The notes beneath the pieces were generated by a model that searched no databases, was not told the origin of the DNA, and worked only from the letters and a program-made list of their open reading frames with translations. This document shows, piece by piece, positions 45,608 through 56,962 of a stretch of DNA of 64,000 bases. This DNA is from Neoscytalidium dimidiatum (taxonomy: Eukaryota > Ascomycota > Dothideomycetes > Botryosphaeriales > Botryosphaeriaceae): positions 1,488,001 through 1,552,000 of the forward strand of contig CM074698.1 in the NCBI GenBank assembly GCA_037367355.1. The letters are read 5' to 3'. The translations under genes were made by a program, and so were the position numbers. How positions within the stretch are numbered: the stretch's first letter is position 1; each line of letters opens with the position of its first letter.

Positions 45608-46524
45608 TTACGCCACGATGAAGTCCCGCACTTCCTTGTACGCCTTGTCTAGGTCATCATTCACGACGACCTTCTCATGAATCTCGCCCTTCTCAGCAAA
45701 CTCCATCTCCACGCGCGCCTGGTTCAGCCGCTTCTGGATCGCCTCCTCGGTATCGGTGCCCCGGCCCCTCAGCCGCTGCTCGAGCACCTCGACGCTCGGC
45801 GGCGCCAAGAACAGGAACTTGGGGCGCTCGAACGGCAGCTTGCCCTCGCGGGCGAGCCGGTCCACCTGCTTGACGCCCTCGAGCTCGATGTCCAGGATGC
45901 AGACGCGGCCCTGCTTGGCGACGTCGGCGACGGCCGCGAACGAGGTCCCGTACCGGTTGCCGCCGAAGATGGCGTTCTCGACGAACGCGCCCTCCCCGAT
46001 CATCCGCTCGAACGTCTCGCGCGGCACGAAGTGGTACTCGCGGCCGTCCTGCTCGCCGGGCCGCGGGGAGCGGGTGGTGTCTGTGGAATAACGCATCGTA
46101 CGGTCAGTACTCGAGAGATTCCCACGTGAATTATTAGACTTGATTGGAGCAGGAAAGAGCAGCGGCATCGGTCAGGACAGGGCATACGCGATACAGAGAA
46201 GCCGAACCGGTCGGGGAACTCGGCGAACAGGCGCTTCAGGATGGTGCTCTTGCCCGCGCCGCTGGGGCCTGAAATGATGACGGGGCGCGTATCGATGGTC
46301 GAATTCTCCGTCGCCATTCTGCCAAAAATTCGAGTCGTCGAGAAGCTGTGTACTTGAGATGCGTGCGAGAATTGGCACTGCGCGATGCTACGCAGGTGTG
46401 GCTGCTTTTGTGGTGGAACGAGGGAAGAGCGGGGCGCAAACTGCCGGCTGGTTGCGGTAAGGGGCCGGATGAAAGATTGTATGAAGGGTGTCGGATGGGA
46501 AATCGAGGACGTCTGAAGGCGCAT
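45608..46524 (-). CDS. GUK1: Guanylate kinase, with in-frame mitochondrial-like N-terminal extension
   Basis: Two exons: (46524 or 46317)-46188 and 46080-45608. The intron (GTATGC...CCACAG, 108 nt) is joined as [15 protein letters not shown]. From ATG 46317 the product is 200 residues, the usual size: P-loop [14 protein letters not shown]-binding [15 protein letters not shown], then [26 protein letters not shown] and the [12 protein letters not shown] lid. From the upstream in-frame ATG 46524, with no stop between, 69 more residues are added. They are rich in Ser, Arg, Gln and Phe with almost no acidic residues, like a mitochondrial presequence. Guanylate kinase converts GMP to GDP with ATP. 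Two start codons in one exon would allow cytosolic and mitochondrial forms by leaky scanning or alternative transcription starts. Which is used cannot be read from sequence. Confidence 0.92.
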
Positions 46525-47208
46525 ACCACTGTCTGAGCAAGTGCTGAAGTGAAGGGAAGAGTGAGCAAGAGAGGGAGGGGTGTGGGACAGTGTAGGCGGT
46601 GAGCGAGATTTCCCAAAGCCAAGAAATGTAAGACGCGGGGTCTCCCCTGTCAAAAAGTGGAAAGCTATCAGGACCCTGCAGACGTCACCCCAAGCCACAT
46701 TTGCTCTCCTGTTTACATGAAAGGATTGACGTCGCAGCTGAGATCAAAGCAATGCGCAACCTCAAGATGCTTTGCTCCGTTTCATGGTATTTGCGCCTAG
46801 GTATCGTCCGTCGCCCACTACCACCGTCATCGCGTCTATGCCTAGGAGCTGCCCTAGGCTAGATACTACTTGTGTACACGACTTTTTCCGTATCACCCAT
46901 CTTGCACCGTAAAGTGCTCCAGACTTTCCTCACGCTCTCCTTACATTTCTACTGAAAGTTCCGCCCTTTCCAGACCCTTTTCCCTTGTTTGAACGAAGCT
47001 CGAAACTCCTCAAACACCGTGCAATGAGCATGCTCTGAATAGTGGCCATGCCGCTGTGCGTCGACCATCATAACTCAGAAGAAAAAGAAATTATGCGTAT
47101 GATCTGCATAAGAGAAACTGTTCATCAGACCGATTCTTCATGTTTTTGAAGTTCCCCAGGGAACGAATTCCGTTTGCATTATCGTAGACGAGACACAGGC
47201 CGGTCCGT
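46525..47208. other. Intergenic: GUK1 upstream / RAE1 3' side
   Basis: About 680 bp. The GUK1 reading frame stays open to about 46698 but has no other ATG with support. Nothing else seen. Confidence 0.5.
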
Positions 47209-48530
47209 CTACCGCTTCTTGCTGCCCTGACGCGGCTTGCATTCATCTGCCTGGACAGGGTGCAGCATGATCTTAGTCGGGATATTCTGGTTATTGTGGG
47301 CGTAGCCCTTGCTCCAGTCATACGACACGGCATAGGCAAATATGGTGCCGCTAGAGTTGAAGGCAGTCGAAGTAATGGGACCGCCAACCTCCGGGTAGCC
47401 CTTGAGACGGTGCTTGGCGTCCTTATCCCAAAAGTGGAAAGTACCGTCGCTACCAGCGGTGCTGAAAGTTCCATGCTGAGGGTGGAAAGAGATGGCGTTG
47501 ACTGAAAAGACCTTGGCCACATCGCGTTGCGTCGTATCAGTCTGGCGGTGGCATTTGAACGAGAAGTTGGAGCTGTTCGGGTTGTTAGTCTCGCTGACAT
47601 CTTCGGCAGGCTTGCTCCAGCGCGAAGTCCGGAGGTTCCTCCTCCTTCTTTCTTCTTCAAGCTTTGCAAGGCGCCTAAACCGCATAATTATCTGCATCCT
47701 CCACGCAGGAACCGAAATAAGAGACAACGGTACTTACGAAGCATCCTTGTCCTCCACATACTGAATAGCACACCTGCCCTCGATGCTGCCAACAGCGAAT
47801 CCCGTCGCATCCGTGAAGCAGCTGACGACTCTAGTCTGCCACTTCAGCGGGCTTTGCATAGTCTTGTAGAAGGTATTCGGGTTGTCGAGATTGATGATGT
47901 TAATGTAGCGGTCGGCGGTACCCACAACCAGTAGCTTATCCTTGACGTCCATGGTATACACGCGCTCCTGAGCAGGGACGGTAATAGCGGGCTGGACATT
48001 GCTCGCGCGGACATCCCAGTACTTGATGGTCTTGTCCCATGAGCCAGTGACGAGCACGTTGGTGCCGGAGATGTTGGTCATACGGATGCTGCGAATGGGC
48101 TGTTCATGCTGCGCGACCACAGTGGGCGTCGGGTTGGCGCCGAGATCGACCCTCTTCGCCGTTTTATCAGCACCAGCACCTACGATGCAAGAGCCGTCCT
48201 GTTATTTCCACAGTCAGTTTATTCGTGGGGCGCACCAATGGGCAACTGCATATTATGTTTATGTAGACGTACGTTGGCCCATGCGCAGCAAAGCGCAGGC
48301 GCGTCGAACTTGAACGAAGTAGCAGGCGTGCTCTGACCGTTGCCATCGATCTGCCAGACGTAGACAGAGCCATCCCAGGAAGAGGCTGCGAGAATGTCTG
48401 CGGAGGGCGAGAAAGCGATTTCGCTGATCGAGTCCGAGGGCGGCGAGTTGATCTGCACGTCCTTAGAGGTGTCACCTTGGGTAGGATTCGATGCGGAACC
48501 AGTGGAGCCGCCGCCAAAAAGACCAGCCAT
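47209..48530 (-). CDS. RAE1: RAE1/Gle2 mRNA export factor (WD40, nuclear pore)
   Basis: Exons 48530-48273, 48198-47738 and 47572-47209 give 360 residues, stop TAG at 47209. The start MAGLFGGGSTGSASN, with its Gly-rich opening, is typical of Gle2/Rae1. The WD40 propeller follows: ISEIAFSPSADILAASSWDG, the ALCCAWANDGSCIVGAGADK junction over intron 1, IRSIRMTNISGTNVLVTGSW, DKTIKYWDVR, and after intron 2 FKCHRQTDTTQRDVAKVFSV with INAISFHPQHGTF-type repeats. The tail KPRQGSKKR is basic. Rae1/Gle2 docks on the Nup98-family GLEBS motif and supports mRNA export. Intron 2 is 165 nt, longer than its neighbours, with GTAAGT donor and CGAACAG acceptor. Confidence 0.95.
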
Positions 48531-49785
48531 TGTTGGTATTGCTGGTGCCGAATTGGAGGTGTGGTTGTGTCGCGGATGAGCTTTTGCAGGGCAACAACGA
48601 CGTGTCGAGCGCGCGCGTCGTACCGGCCGAATCAACGAATGCAGGCGATGGCACAAGACCGGTGCGCGAGCAAGAGAGAGAGAGAGTAGAGCGTGGAGGG
48701 TCGGGGGGAGGAGAAACGACGGCCGGGGGCGGCCCTTTCTGTATGCGCGCAAGAGGCAGCTTTGTTCGAGGCAAGAGCAGGCAAAGGCAGCTTCACGTCA
48801 AGGTGCCTGGAGCTGCGTCGCGCCCGCCGCATCCAGACGTTTCCAGCGGCCCGACTATTCTTCCGCCTAGCCCAAAAACTTCGCCGCTGTGCCCGCCGCC
48901 TCTTTCTGCTTCAACTCCTCGCCCAAAGAATCGCAGTCGAAGCTCACTCACAGAGACGCCCTTGGGCGCTCTCGCTCCACACATTGCTTTGGGAGAAAGT
49001 CCCCGGACAGCCCTGAACAAGGGGTACCGCGTCAACGCGCCGCCATAGAAGCAGCGTCGTCTCTTTACTGCTCCCGGCTCTCCTGCGCGCCTCGCACCGC
49101 TCGCACCTGGTCACTCTTTCTCTGTTCGCCCGGTCCCCAAGCTGTCCCCTACGGATGAAGATATGAGTCCGGACAGTGCAAGGCTCGGGTTAGTGCGGGG
49201 AGAGTGGTGTGGCTGGGGAGGTGCGTGGATACCGCGTGGGCATCCGCGGTCGCTGGCTTGCCAGTAGCAGTTTCGAGGTTCTTTCGTCGAGAAGATAGTT
49301 ATGCGATTGCCTCCGAGCCCGCCATGGGCCGGTCGTAACTCGATGGGGCTTATTCTTGGTGCGAGGAGTTCACCTTTTTTTCGAGTCTGCAGTTTGCTGC
49401 CATCAGGCCATATGACCTGCTTGGGCCCGGTCAGACGGGCCAGATTCAAGACTGAAAGCGAGTTCAAATGATGAAGTCTACAATAGAGTCAAGCACTGAT
49501 GCGCGCCTGCAGACCCAGCGTGGTGACAGGTTGCGCCTGATGCGAACACTGTAGTAAACTGATGAACAATCGCTTTCTTTAGATAGCATTCACTCAAAAA
49601 TCTAAAGCTACCTGACAGCAAAGTTGATGTTCACGCTTGAGCCCTCATAGCTATGAATGCTCACTCGAGAAGAACCTTGTGAGCGGTCCAAGTCCCTATC
49701 TCCCTAAGAACGCCTGAACTGTCTCTTCGCCGTTAACTCCAAGCCTGAATGAGGTAGCATTTTCAGATCAAGAATGTCCATCTTT
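48531..49785. other. Intergenic: RAE1 upstream / RAD52 3' side
   Basis: About 1.25 kb. The first 500 bp next to RAE1 are purine-rich on the plus strand (CT-rich leader on the minus strand), including a GA run at 48675-48691. The half near RAD52 holds nothing I can identify. Confidence 0.5.
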
Positions 49786-51617
49786 CTAGCTCTCGCTAAC
49801 CCGAGGTTTTTTGTTATCAGCTCCATTGCTATCCGCCCCATCCATCGGTCCATCACTTGGAACATTCGTCATGTCTGTCAAGGGTGGCCTTGCCGGCGCC
49901 TCCGCCGGCCGCTTCAGAACGGGTGGCTTGTAAGACTGGCGATTCGCATAAGGGCTTTGCGCAGCGTTTGGCATTCCTATCCGTCTGTTCGAGTCGGCTT
50001 GAGGGTTGACAAAGTTTGGTCTCCCTGCTTGCGCCACCATCGCACTACCATTCGCAATGCCATTTAGGCCACCGCTTGTCGCGCTCTGGTTTGCGGTGAT
50101 GTCCAACTTCCTGATCGGTGCTGACGTTCTATGATCGATTCCGCTTGTGCGCCGTAGGGACGGCGACTCTTTGTGTGGATTGAATGCAGTTGGAGCTTGG
50201 TCAGGAGCTCTTTTTGCAGCTTCTGCCTTCAAAAGTAGTTCGGCTGCACGACCGGTAACGAAACGGACTGGGGCATTCTGTAATTGCTGCTGCTGCGCTG
50301 GAGTTTGGTTTGACGAGTCTAGGACTGAGGCCTCAGACGTGACAGGAGGTGTCAGTCCATCTTTGCGCGACAATGCTTGGGCGGCAGTGGCTGAAGGCTG
50401 TGTGACCGTTGCCTGATTGGCTTTTGCTGGTTGGTGTGGGTCTGCGACTGGCGTCTGGGCACGCTGCATCGATACTTCTGGCCGGGCTGGTGCATTCATG
50501 TTCGTTGTGCTCCCAGGTCTTCCATTCACTGTAGGCCTCTGCTGCGGTGCGGGTGGTGCTCCACTTATAGGTCGCAGGGAGGGCATAGACTGCACGCGAG
50601 TGAGGTGATGATTTTGTGCTGGGCCAGGGTATTCAATCTTTGATCCAGCAGCGTCGAGAATCATGCTTTCGTAGGCGGAATCATCGTTGCCATCTGTTCT
50701 CTCAAAGTCCATTCCTTCAAACAAATTACCTCCGAACTCATCCTCAAATTCCGTGGCATTTGATGCAACAGTGTGCAGGCTTGGATTCCCTGTCGACTTC
50801 TGGTCTACCTCCATTGGTTCTGCTTTCCCTGGCTTCACTACTGGTGCATAGTCGGCGTGACGGTGTAGATTGTCTGGATTCCACTTCGTTGGTGCCACTT
50901 TCATCTTTGAAATCTTCGCTTCATAGTTCTTGTCGTAGAGGCAATTCCCAAGAACATTGCCGAATGTTCTCAACGCACGTTTCAACGCGTCAGTTGCTGC
51001 TTCTTTCTTCGCCTTCTCAAAGGCAGCCGCTTTGCCGGTGCAGTTTTCGATATGCCCATAGCCAATGTCCTGCATTGTGTCAGCGTAATGCAGCTTGAAA
51101 TCGAGACCGCGGGGGTTTGCCTCGTGGTATGTTCCGTCTTTCAGCGTGACTCGAATAACGACGCTCAAACCCAGGCTGACTTTCCCGGAGCTCTGGCTCT
51201 GGTCAACCTGCAGAGGTCCGACGCGTTAGCATGCCCTCGCCAGATCTCCACTGTATCTTTCCGTAGATTCGCCATCATATTTGGCTTACAAAGTCGATAG
51301 TAGTATCGCGTATAGAGCTGCTCCACCCATTGAACCCAAACACTTCGTTGGCGAGGTTGATGGCTTTCTCAGCCGGCAGGTAGTAAAGCGTGCGGCCATT
51401 GGGTCCTTTACGTGACGAGATGAATTCCGGGCCAAGCTGCTTGTCGAGACGGCTCTGTAATGTTGCGATTTCCTGTGCGGTCCATTCTGAGATGCGCGGC
51501 CTCTCCTCATCGAACGGGTTCGCGATGCCGCGATATTGGTCGCCCGGTCTGTATATAGGAAAGGCACGTTAGCACGAGAAATGAAATAGAGGCAGTGGAG
51601 TACGCTTGCCGAGGCAT
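49786..51617 (-). CDS. RAD52: RAD52, homologous recombination mediator
   Basis: Exons 51617-51604, 51548-51290, 51207-51121 and 51069-49786; introns 1 and 2 are GT-AG. The third gap (51120-51070) has GC-AG ends and is discussed separately. The spliced product is 547 residues. It opens MPRQAPGDQYRGIANPF, then EWTAQEIATLQSRLDKQLGP, LYYLPAEKAINLANEVFGFN, GWSSSIRDTTIDF, VSLGLSVVIRVTLKDGTYHE, DIGYGHIENC, KAAAFEKAKKEAATDALKRA and LRTFGNVLGNCLYDKNY: the complete N-terminal ring-forming DNA-binding domain. The rest (about 180-547) is disordered and Pro/Ala/Gln-rich, expected to carry Rad51- and RPA-binding sites, and ends in basic NKKPRVSES. Rad52 loads Rad51 on ssDNA and anneals complementary strands. 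Confidence 0.93.
51070..51120 (-). other. Probable GC-AG intron in RAD52 (51 nt, in frame)
   Basis: The exon ends ACCACGAG and is followed by GCAAAC; the gap ends ACGCTGACACAATGCAG, with a CTGAC branch-like site. Removing it joins TYHE to DIGYGHIENC exactly as in other Rad52 proteins. Leaving it in adds 17 residues (ANPRGLDFKLHYADTMQ) with no stop. Confidence 0.85.
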
Positions 51618-51936
51618 TCTTGTTGTAGTGTGGCCGAGATTGTCTATGTCATCGCGTGTCGAGGTGGCGGTTGTTGTAGGCGGCAAGGACGACGCGCTCG
51701 GTGCTAGGCGGCGACGCGCGACGCGACCTCTGGCGGATGTCATCAGCGTACGCGGTCACGTGGCATATGCCCAGTACGCATCGCTTCCATCTGAACTAGC
51801 TATAGTGTCACCCAGAGAATAAATGTGGCTAAAATTGGTAGCTGGTAATAGGGATGATAATATGTATTCGGAAACTGGAGCAGCGCCAACGCCGACTCGT
51901 GCTCTATGCGTACAAACAGCATAAAAAAAGAACATC
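51618..51936. promoter_or_regulatory. RAD52 upstream region
   Basis: A 319-bp spacer between the 3' end of KEX1 and the RAD52 start. It holds a CACGTG E-box and otherwise nothing recognisable. Confidence 0.5.
51757..51762. promoter_or_regulatory. CACGTG E-box upstream of RAD52
   Basis: Palindromic CACGTG in context GGTCACGTGGC, 140 bp upstream of the RAD52 start. The core is bound by fungal bHLH factors (Cbf1-like). Functional use is unproven. Confidence 0.4.
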
Positions 51937-53932
51937 CTATCTCCGCCTCTTTTCCGTTTCACTCTCATCGTCGCTGTCTACCAGGCTGAATGCTTCCCTT
52001 TCAAAGTTGCCACCACCCTGAGCCGATTTCGCCCTACCCGAGTCGCTACCTTCCGAGCTAACAGAATCAACGAGCTCGTGCTCCTCATAAGCAGCCTCCA
52101 TATCCCGCTCGGTATTACTCCTGCTTCTGAAGCCCTCAAGACCCATGCCTCTGCTCATGATAGAACTGCCATTATCTTTCGCCCATGGAAAAATACTCTG
52201 GTATCCAGACTTACGACGGCGATCGCGCCAAACAAGGTAGCCGCCTATGCATGCCAGACTGGCAACCACCACAAGAGCGACCTCGCCGGACTTGTAGTAA
52301 GCCTTCCAAGTAGCGTCCTCCAAAGCCTGCTCCTGCTCCTCTTCGGCCACAGTCGAATTTGGGTGGCTGCCAACGCTTGTCAAAGGTCCCTTCTCGCCGT
52401 CAATCTTGGAGTCAACAGGCTTTCCACCAATGCTAGACAGATCGACGTTCATGAAACGATCCAGCATATCACGGGTGCGGCGAGGATAGTCGAAGGGAAC
52501 CATATGGCTGCTGTTGTAAAACTTGACATAGGTAAGGTTGCGAGCTTCTTGGTAAATACCCGCAGGTTCTCCTTCAAAGGTCCAGTCCCGACGGGGAGCA
52601 ATCTCGCCTGGATTGATCTCGAAGCCCTTTCCGCCATTGAAAGAGAGATTATTAATGAGATCTTCGGTACCCATGTGGTTGCAAATGAGATCCTTATCGC
52701 CCGAGAAGAGAAGGATTGGGACCTCCTTCAAAAGATCGGGAAGAAGTTCGATGGAAGGCCTGGAATTGCGGGCCTTGAAATTCAAAGAGACCGACCCAGA
52801 GCACTCTTGCCAGCCGGTGCGCTTAGCTGCATCAATGTGAATCGCCTGCTTAACGTCCTCGCGACGGAGGTACGGGGTAAGTTGCTCCAGATCCGGAGGC
52901 CAATTCATACCACAGGCTTCGTTGGTGTCTCTTAAGCGAATGTCGTACATGTTGACACACTGGTGCTCCTTGTCGGCCGACTTATCCTGAGTGACGCTGA
53001 GCAGTGTCGACAGAACTTCTTCACAATCGCCGATGTCAACATGGCCAGCTCCGCCAGCGTCCAGTGTCTTGATGCAGACAGACTGCGCCGCCTCAACTTT
53101 CTTTGCTGCGTCGGTACCAGATCTTAGAAGGCCATTCTTGTAGGCGAAGGGAAGATAGGAAAGATAATGGTCGACGGGAGATACCCAGCCGTTGCCAATG
53201 AGGAGACCTTTGAGCGCCCATTTGACCTGAGCATCCTTATTGCGCTCCAAGATGGCCTTGGCAATGTACGGGATATGCTGCCCAGCGTATGACTCTCCGG
53301 CGATGTAAATCTGGCATTGCAGTCAGCTCTGAGTTAAGCGAAAGAATTTACAGCATCCATACATCGTCATACATGTACTCGGGAAACAGGGCAAACCATT
53401 TCTCCAGGAAGACAATAAACTGGTCGGCCATTTCGTTCAATTCGTGCAGATAACTGTTCGTATCCACATAGCTGAAGCCAGTGCCAACAGGGTTGTCCAC
53501 GAAAAGGAGGTTTGCGAACTCATCCCAAGAGCCATTGTTGTATACCAGCTTTTGGTCCGGCGTGACCCTGTACGGTCCTATCTCCATCATAGCCCCGTCC
53601 ATGGAGCTGCAACCCGGACCACCGTTTAGCCAAATAACCGTGCGTTGTCTATTCGCGATATGTCTGTTCTGGTAATGCCAGAAGAATAGATTGCCATGGT
53701 GTTCCGCGTTCACTTCAACATGTCTGTCTCATCTTTAGCCCTCGTCAGGAGGAAGCGCGGAACAGCGCGGACAGGAGAGCGTTTACCCTGCGTGCATCTT
53801 TAATAGTGGACCGGGCGGTGCGCCTGGCAACGAATGTACGAAATAGTCAGCAGCCGTCTTCTCCTTGTCAGCCGCCCAGGCCGCTGGCAGCCAGGCGGCC
53901 GAAGCCAGGAGAGTGTAGGTGAGAGCGCGCAT
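51937..53932 (-). CDS. KEX1: KEX1, Golgi serine carboxypeptidase
   Basis: Exons 53932-53787, 53723-53363 and 53310-51937 give 626 residues, normal for KEX1. The signal peptide is [20 protein letters not shown]; an in-frame ATG at 53980 would add 16 residues and weaken it. The S10 peptidase core has [20 protein letters not shown], the nucleophile in [13 protein letters not shown] (about Ser176, just after intron 2), the acid in [14 protein letters not shown] (about residue 375) and the His in [11 protein letters not shown] (about 438). A single transmembrane helix follows ([18 protein letters not shown]) with a cytosolic tail rich in acidic and Ser residues. KEX1 trims C-terminal Lys and Arg from KEX2-cleaved propeptides such as pheromones in the late Golgi. 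Confidence 0.95.
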
Positions 53933-55066
53933 CGATGCGGCGGCACGGGAGCTGAACACCGAGCTCAGCGGGTTATGCATGGGGAGGGCGGGCGGGCGGG
54001 AGTCGGTGCGAGGAGGACGAGAGGTGTTGCAAGTCGTTTCCGGAAGGCCGCGCGTGCTATTTCATGAATGCGTTGGACCGGGCCAGACGGCGGAGGGAGA
54101 GGGCGGGCGCGAGAGTACAACCAGGGTTTCGGGCGGCGGCAGCAGCAGCACGGAGACACGGTGGAGACTCAGCGAAGACGCAGCACAGTGCTGCACGCCA
54201 GGCGCAGGTCCAAGGGGTGTTGTCGGGGGCTGGCTATTGACCACCGTTTTGGGAGGGGGCAGATGTGCAGGTGTTCTTTGAGAGGACTCGTGGCCTACGG
54301 GCGGCGATGACAAGGGGATCTTCGGCCAAGGGTCCTGCGGCGCGCCGCGAAGCTACTTACTGGGATCCCCGTGCGCAGTCAGCAAGGCGACTCACTGAGC
54401 GCCTCAAGATGCCGACCCTTTCTCCATTCCAATCGACCATGACCAGTAGTGCGCACCGCTGTTGGTTCGCCGTCTGTCTCCGCGCTGGCGCTTGCCAGAA
54501 CTGCCACAGATCAACTCTCCGCTCGCCCGCCCCTTGCGTACACGAGGGCTTGGCTTGCTTGCCACCTCCACAACCGTGCCAGCTGCAAGCCCGCATTGGG
54601 GCTTTAGCCCTTACCCGATCACCGCTGTTGTTATTTTAGCACCGATAGATGCAGAGTCCGGGCCCATCCGCCCCGATGCCATTTGAAGCATGAGCGCGTG
54701 CGGAATGCCTTTTGAATGGTTGCATGAGAACCGCAGCGCCGACACAACCCTGTCGGATGCTCAGCCCATGCGAGAAGGTAACATCAAGAGTGTATTGCTC
54801 GTTGCAGGAGCCTAAGTAAGCTACATGAAGGAGACGTAGCAGGAAAGCAGTGGAGGCCGTCCCGTCGGCGCTCAATCCCATCCCCTCGAAAACGCCAAAT
54901 CCATACATAGTCCGCGCGCCTGCTTTTCATCAGCGACACACAAGGCAGCTGGGAGCTAATCGCACCAAATAGAGCTCGTGCAGACATCACGTCATAAAGC
55001 TGCGCAGAAGCCCAACGTGAAAACCTCCCCCGGAAACCGTGCACAATCATGCGGAACTACTGCTCA
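53933..55066. other. Intergenic: KEX1 upstream / endosulfine 3' side
   Basis: About 1.13 kb, GC-rich near KEX1, more balanced further right. No frame here has coding support. Confidence 0.5.
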
Positions 55067-55676
55067 TCACGACTGACGGATAGGGACAACCTTGCCCTCT
55101 TCCTCGGCCTTGGCCTCGAGGCCGTCCTTGGCTCCTTCCATCTCCTCGTCGTCTACGCTGGTCTCGCGGTTGAGGCTGGTCTCGCGGTGGATGAAGTTGC
55201 CTTCCTTGACCGGACTGGTGCCTTGGCCGTTGGTGTGGTGAGGAGTTGGTAGATTGATGCCGCCGTTGCCAGTATGCGGCGACGAACTGTGCGGAATATT
55301 CTCAGGAACAGGGTGCTCGCGGCCGATCTGGGTGACACCGACGTCGTCTGCCTTGCCGGCCTTGGAGAGAGCGTAGTCGCCGCTGTCAAAGTATTTGCGC
55401 TCCTGCAGTGCGATGATGGTCAGCAGATGTGGCAGTGGGGTGCGGATGTCGGCTGGAATGGATCGTACCTTGAGCTTGTTCTGCAGCAGGTCCTTGCGGT
55501 TTGGCAACTTGCCGTAGAGCCTGAAGAGGCGCTGCTCCTCGGCCGACAGTGACTGCGATGCTCGTCAGCGGTGGGTTTCGTGGCAAGGGCGTGCTCGTGC
55601 GGCGCGCAGCGGGCTCGCACGGCGGGATCGAGAAGCGTACGCTGATGTCGACCTTATTCTTCTGATGAGGGTTCAT
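55067..55676 (-). CDS. IGO1: Endosulfine (Igo1-type mRNA stability protein)
   Basis: Exons 55676-55641, 55552-55469 and 55402-55067, all phase 0, give 151 residues. The path reads MNPHQKNKVDIS, then SLSAEEQRLFRLYGKLPNRK and LLQNKL, then KERKYFDSGDYALSKAG. FDSGDY is the invariant endosulfine/ARPP-19 site, whose Ser is phosphorylated by Rim15/Greatwall so that the protein inhibits PP2A-B55. The remainder is disordered and acidic near the C-terminus. In yeast, Igo1/2 act below TORC1 and Rim15 to stabilise mRNAs on entry to quiescence. Length and motif agree with the family. Confidence 0.95.
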
Positions 55677-56962
55677 TTTGGGGTGGTGCGGCGGTGGTGT
55701 CGGGGTCTCGAATAATTTCTGGTCGCAACGGAGGGGGGTGGGGCGGTCGCAGGACGCGGGGGTTATTTGTAGAGGGTGCGAAGTTGTCGGGCAGGGTCGC
55801 GACGGGCTTTGTTCGCGGGAGAACGAGAAATTCGGGCAGCGGCTCAATGACGAGGAGGTCGTCGCAGCGGCGCGCGGTACACGTCAATACGGAGGGCAGC
55901 GTCCAGGTCCGTGTTTCTGGCCTCAGGCAGTGTCGGGTAGGTATGGACTGGCAGCTCCAATTACGGCACGGATGCTGGGTATATGACTGCACTGGCGGGG
56001 ATGCAACTTGCTCGGGCGATCCCTGCGGTTTCGAGGATAATTCGTGTGACTAGAGGCAACGAAGCCGCGGTGGGCTGGGCTCGGTGGTGGCAGCGGTGCA
56101 GCGCTTCACTTGTGCTGGCAAGCTGGTCTGCTGCTGGCGCGGGCCGTTTGCTGGTGGAGCAAGGGAAGCTAATAGTGGGGTGGCTTGAACGAGGTAGAGT
56201 GAAGTTTAAAGCAAGCTGCGTGCTCACGGCCGCGCTCCTTGCCTGGCGGACTGATCAAGGCACTCGCTGGTCGAGGAATGATGGGCCGCGGTCAAGCTTG
56301 CCAGACGAAGGTGAGCGAGCATGGGCAGTCGACGGGAGCGGCCTCGTCACTTAGTCGTCTTGCTATGGCCGTGCTCCGCTGCGCTGGTCCGTCCAACTAA
56401 CCCAGCGGATGTGTCTGAAGCAAGCCCCGGCACCCGCTCCATTGGCCACTGCCACTGCCCGCACGTCACGCGCATCGCCGCGCCAATCGTCGCTCGGACC
56501 GCCGATGTCATTCGTGTAAGGTCGTCCAGCCTGCGGAAAAAAAATCGCCAGCCAGCACCAGAGCGCCCACGGCCCCGTGTGCTGCCCAATTGAGTCTGCG
56601 CCCGCCGGCATTGCCCTCTGCCTGCCTTTCCGCCCACGCCAGCGCAAGGTCTCGGGCTTGCAACCTTAACCTGCTCCCGCCAACCGCCGGGGCTGACGTG
56701 CTGCAGCACAGGAAGCTGGTAGCGATCAGGTGCCGGCCGGGATCCTGCATACCACAGCGGCCGCGATAGGAAGACCCAGCGGGCCACTAGAGCGGCCCTG
56801 TGGTCCCAGCTGCAAGATAGCTCCGCCAGCTGCAGGCGGATCACACGGGACGACGGTTCCAACGGCGGAAGCCGCTCCCTGGACTTTTCACCTTTTCTTC
56901 TCCAATCACGTGAGAGCTCCCGTTCCAACCGCCTGGCCACGCAAGCTCGATATTCCAGAGCC
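55677..56962. promoter_or_regulatory. Divergent upstream region, endosulfine / SFM1
   Basis: A 1.29-kb head-to-head spacer. It contains a CCAAT box and a CACGTG E-box close to the SFM1 start. Long minus-strand frames over this area are GC-driven and overlap SFM1, so they are not genes. Confidence 0.5.
56902..56912. promoter_or_regulatory. CCAAT box fused to CACGTG E-box upstream of SFM1
   Basis: CCAATCACGTG at 56902-56912, about 50 bp before the SFM1 ATG. CCAAT is the binding core of the Hap/CBC complex and CACGTG that of Cbf1-like bHLH factors. The abutting arrangement is notable, but function is inferred. Confidence 0.45.

Noticed and set aside
52078..52935. 285-codon frame antisense to KEX1
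   Set aside because: Shadow of a conserved coding exon; the KEX1 frame has catalytic motifs.
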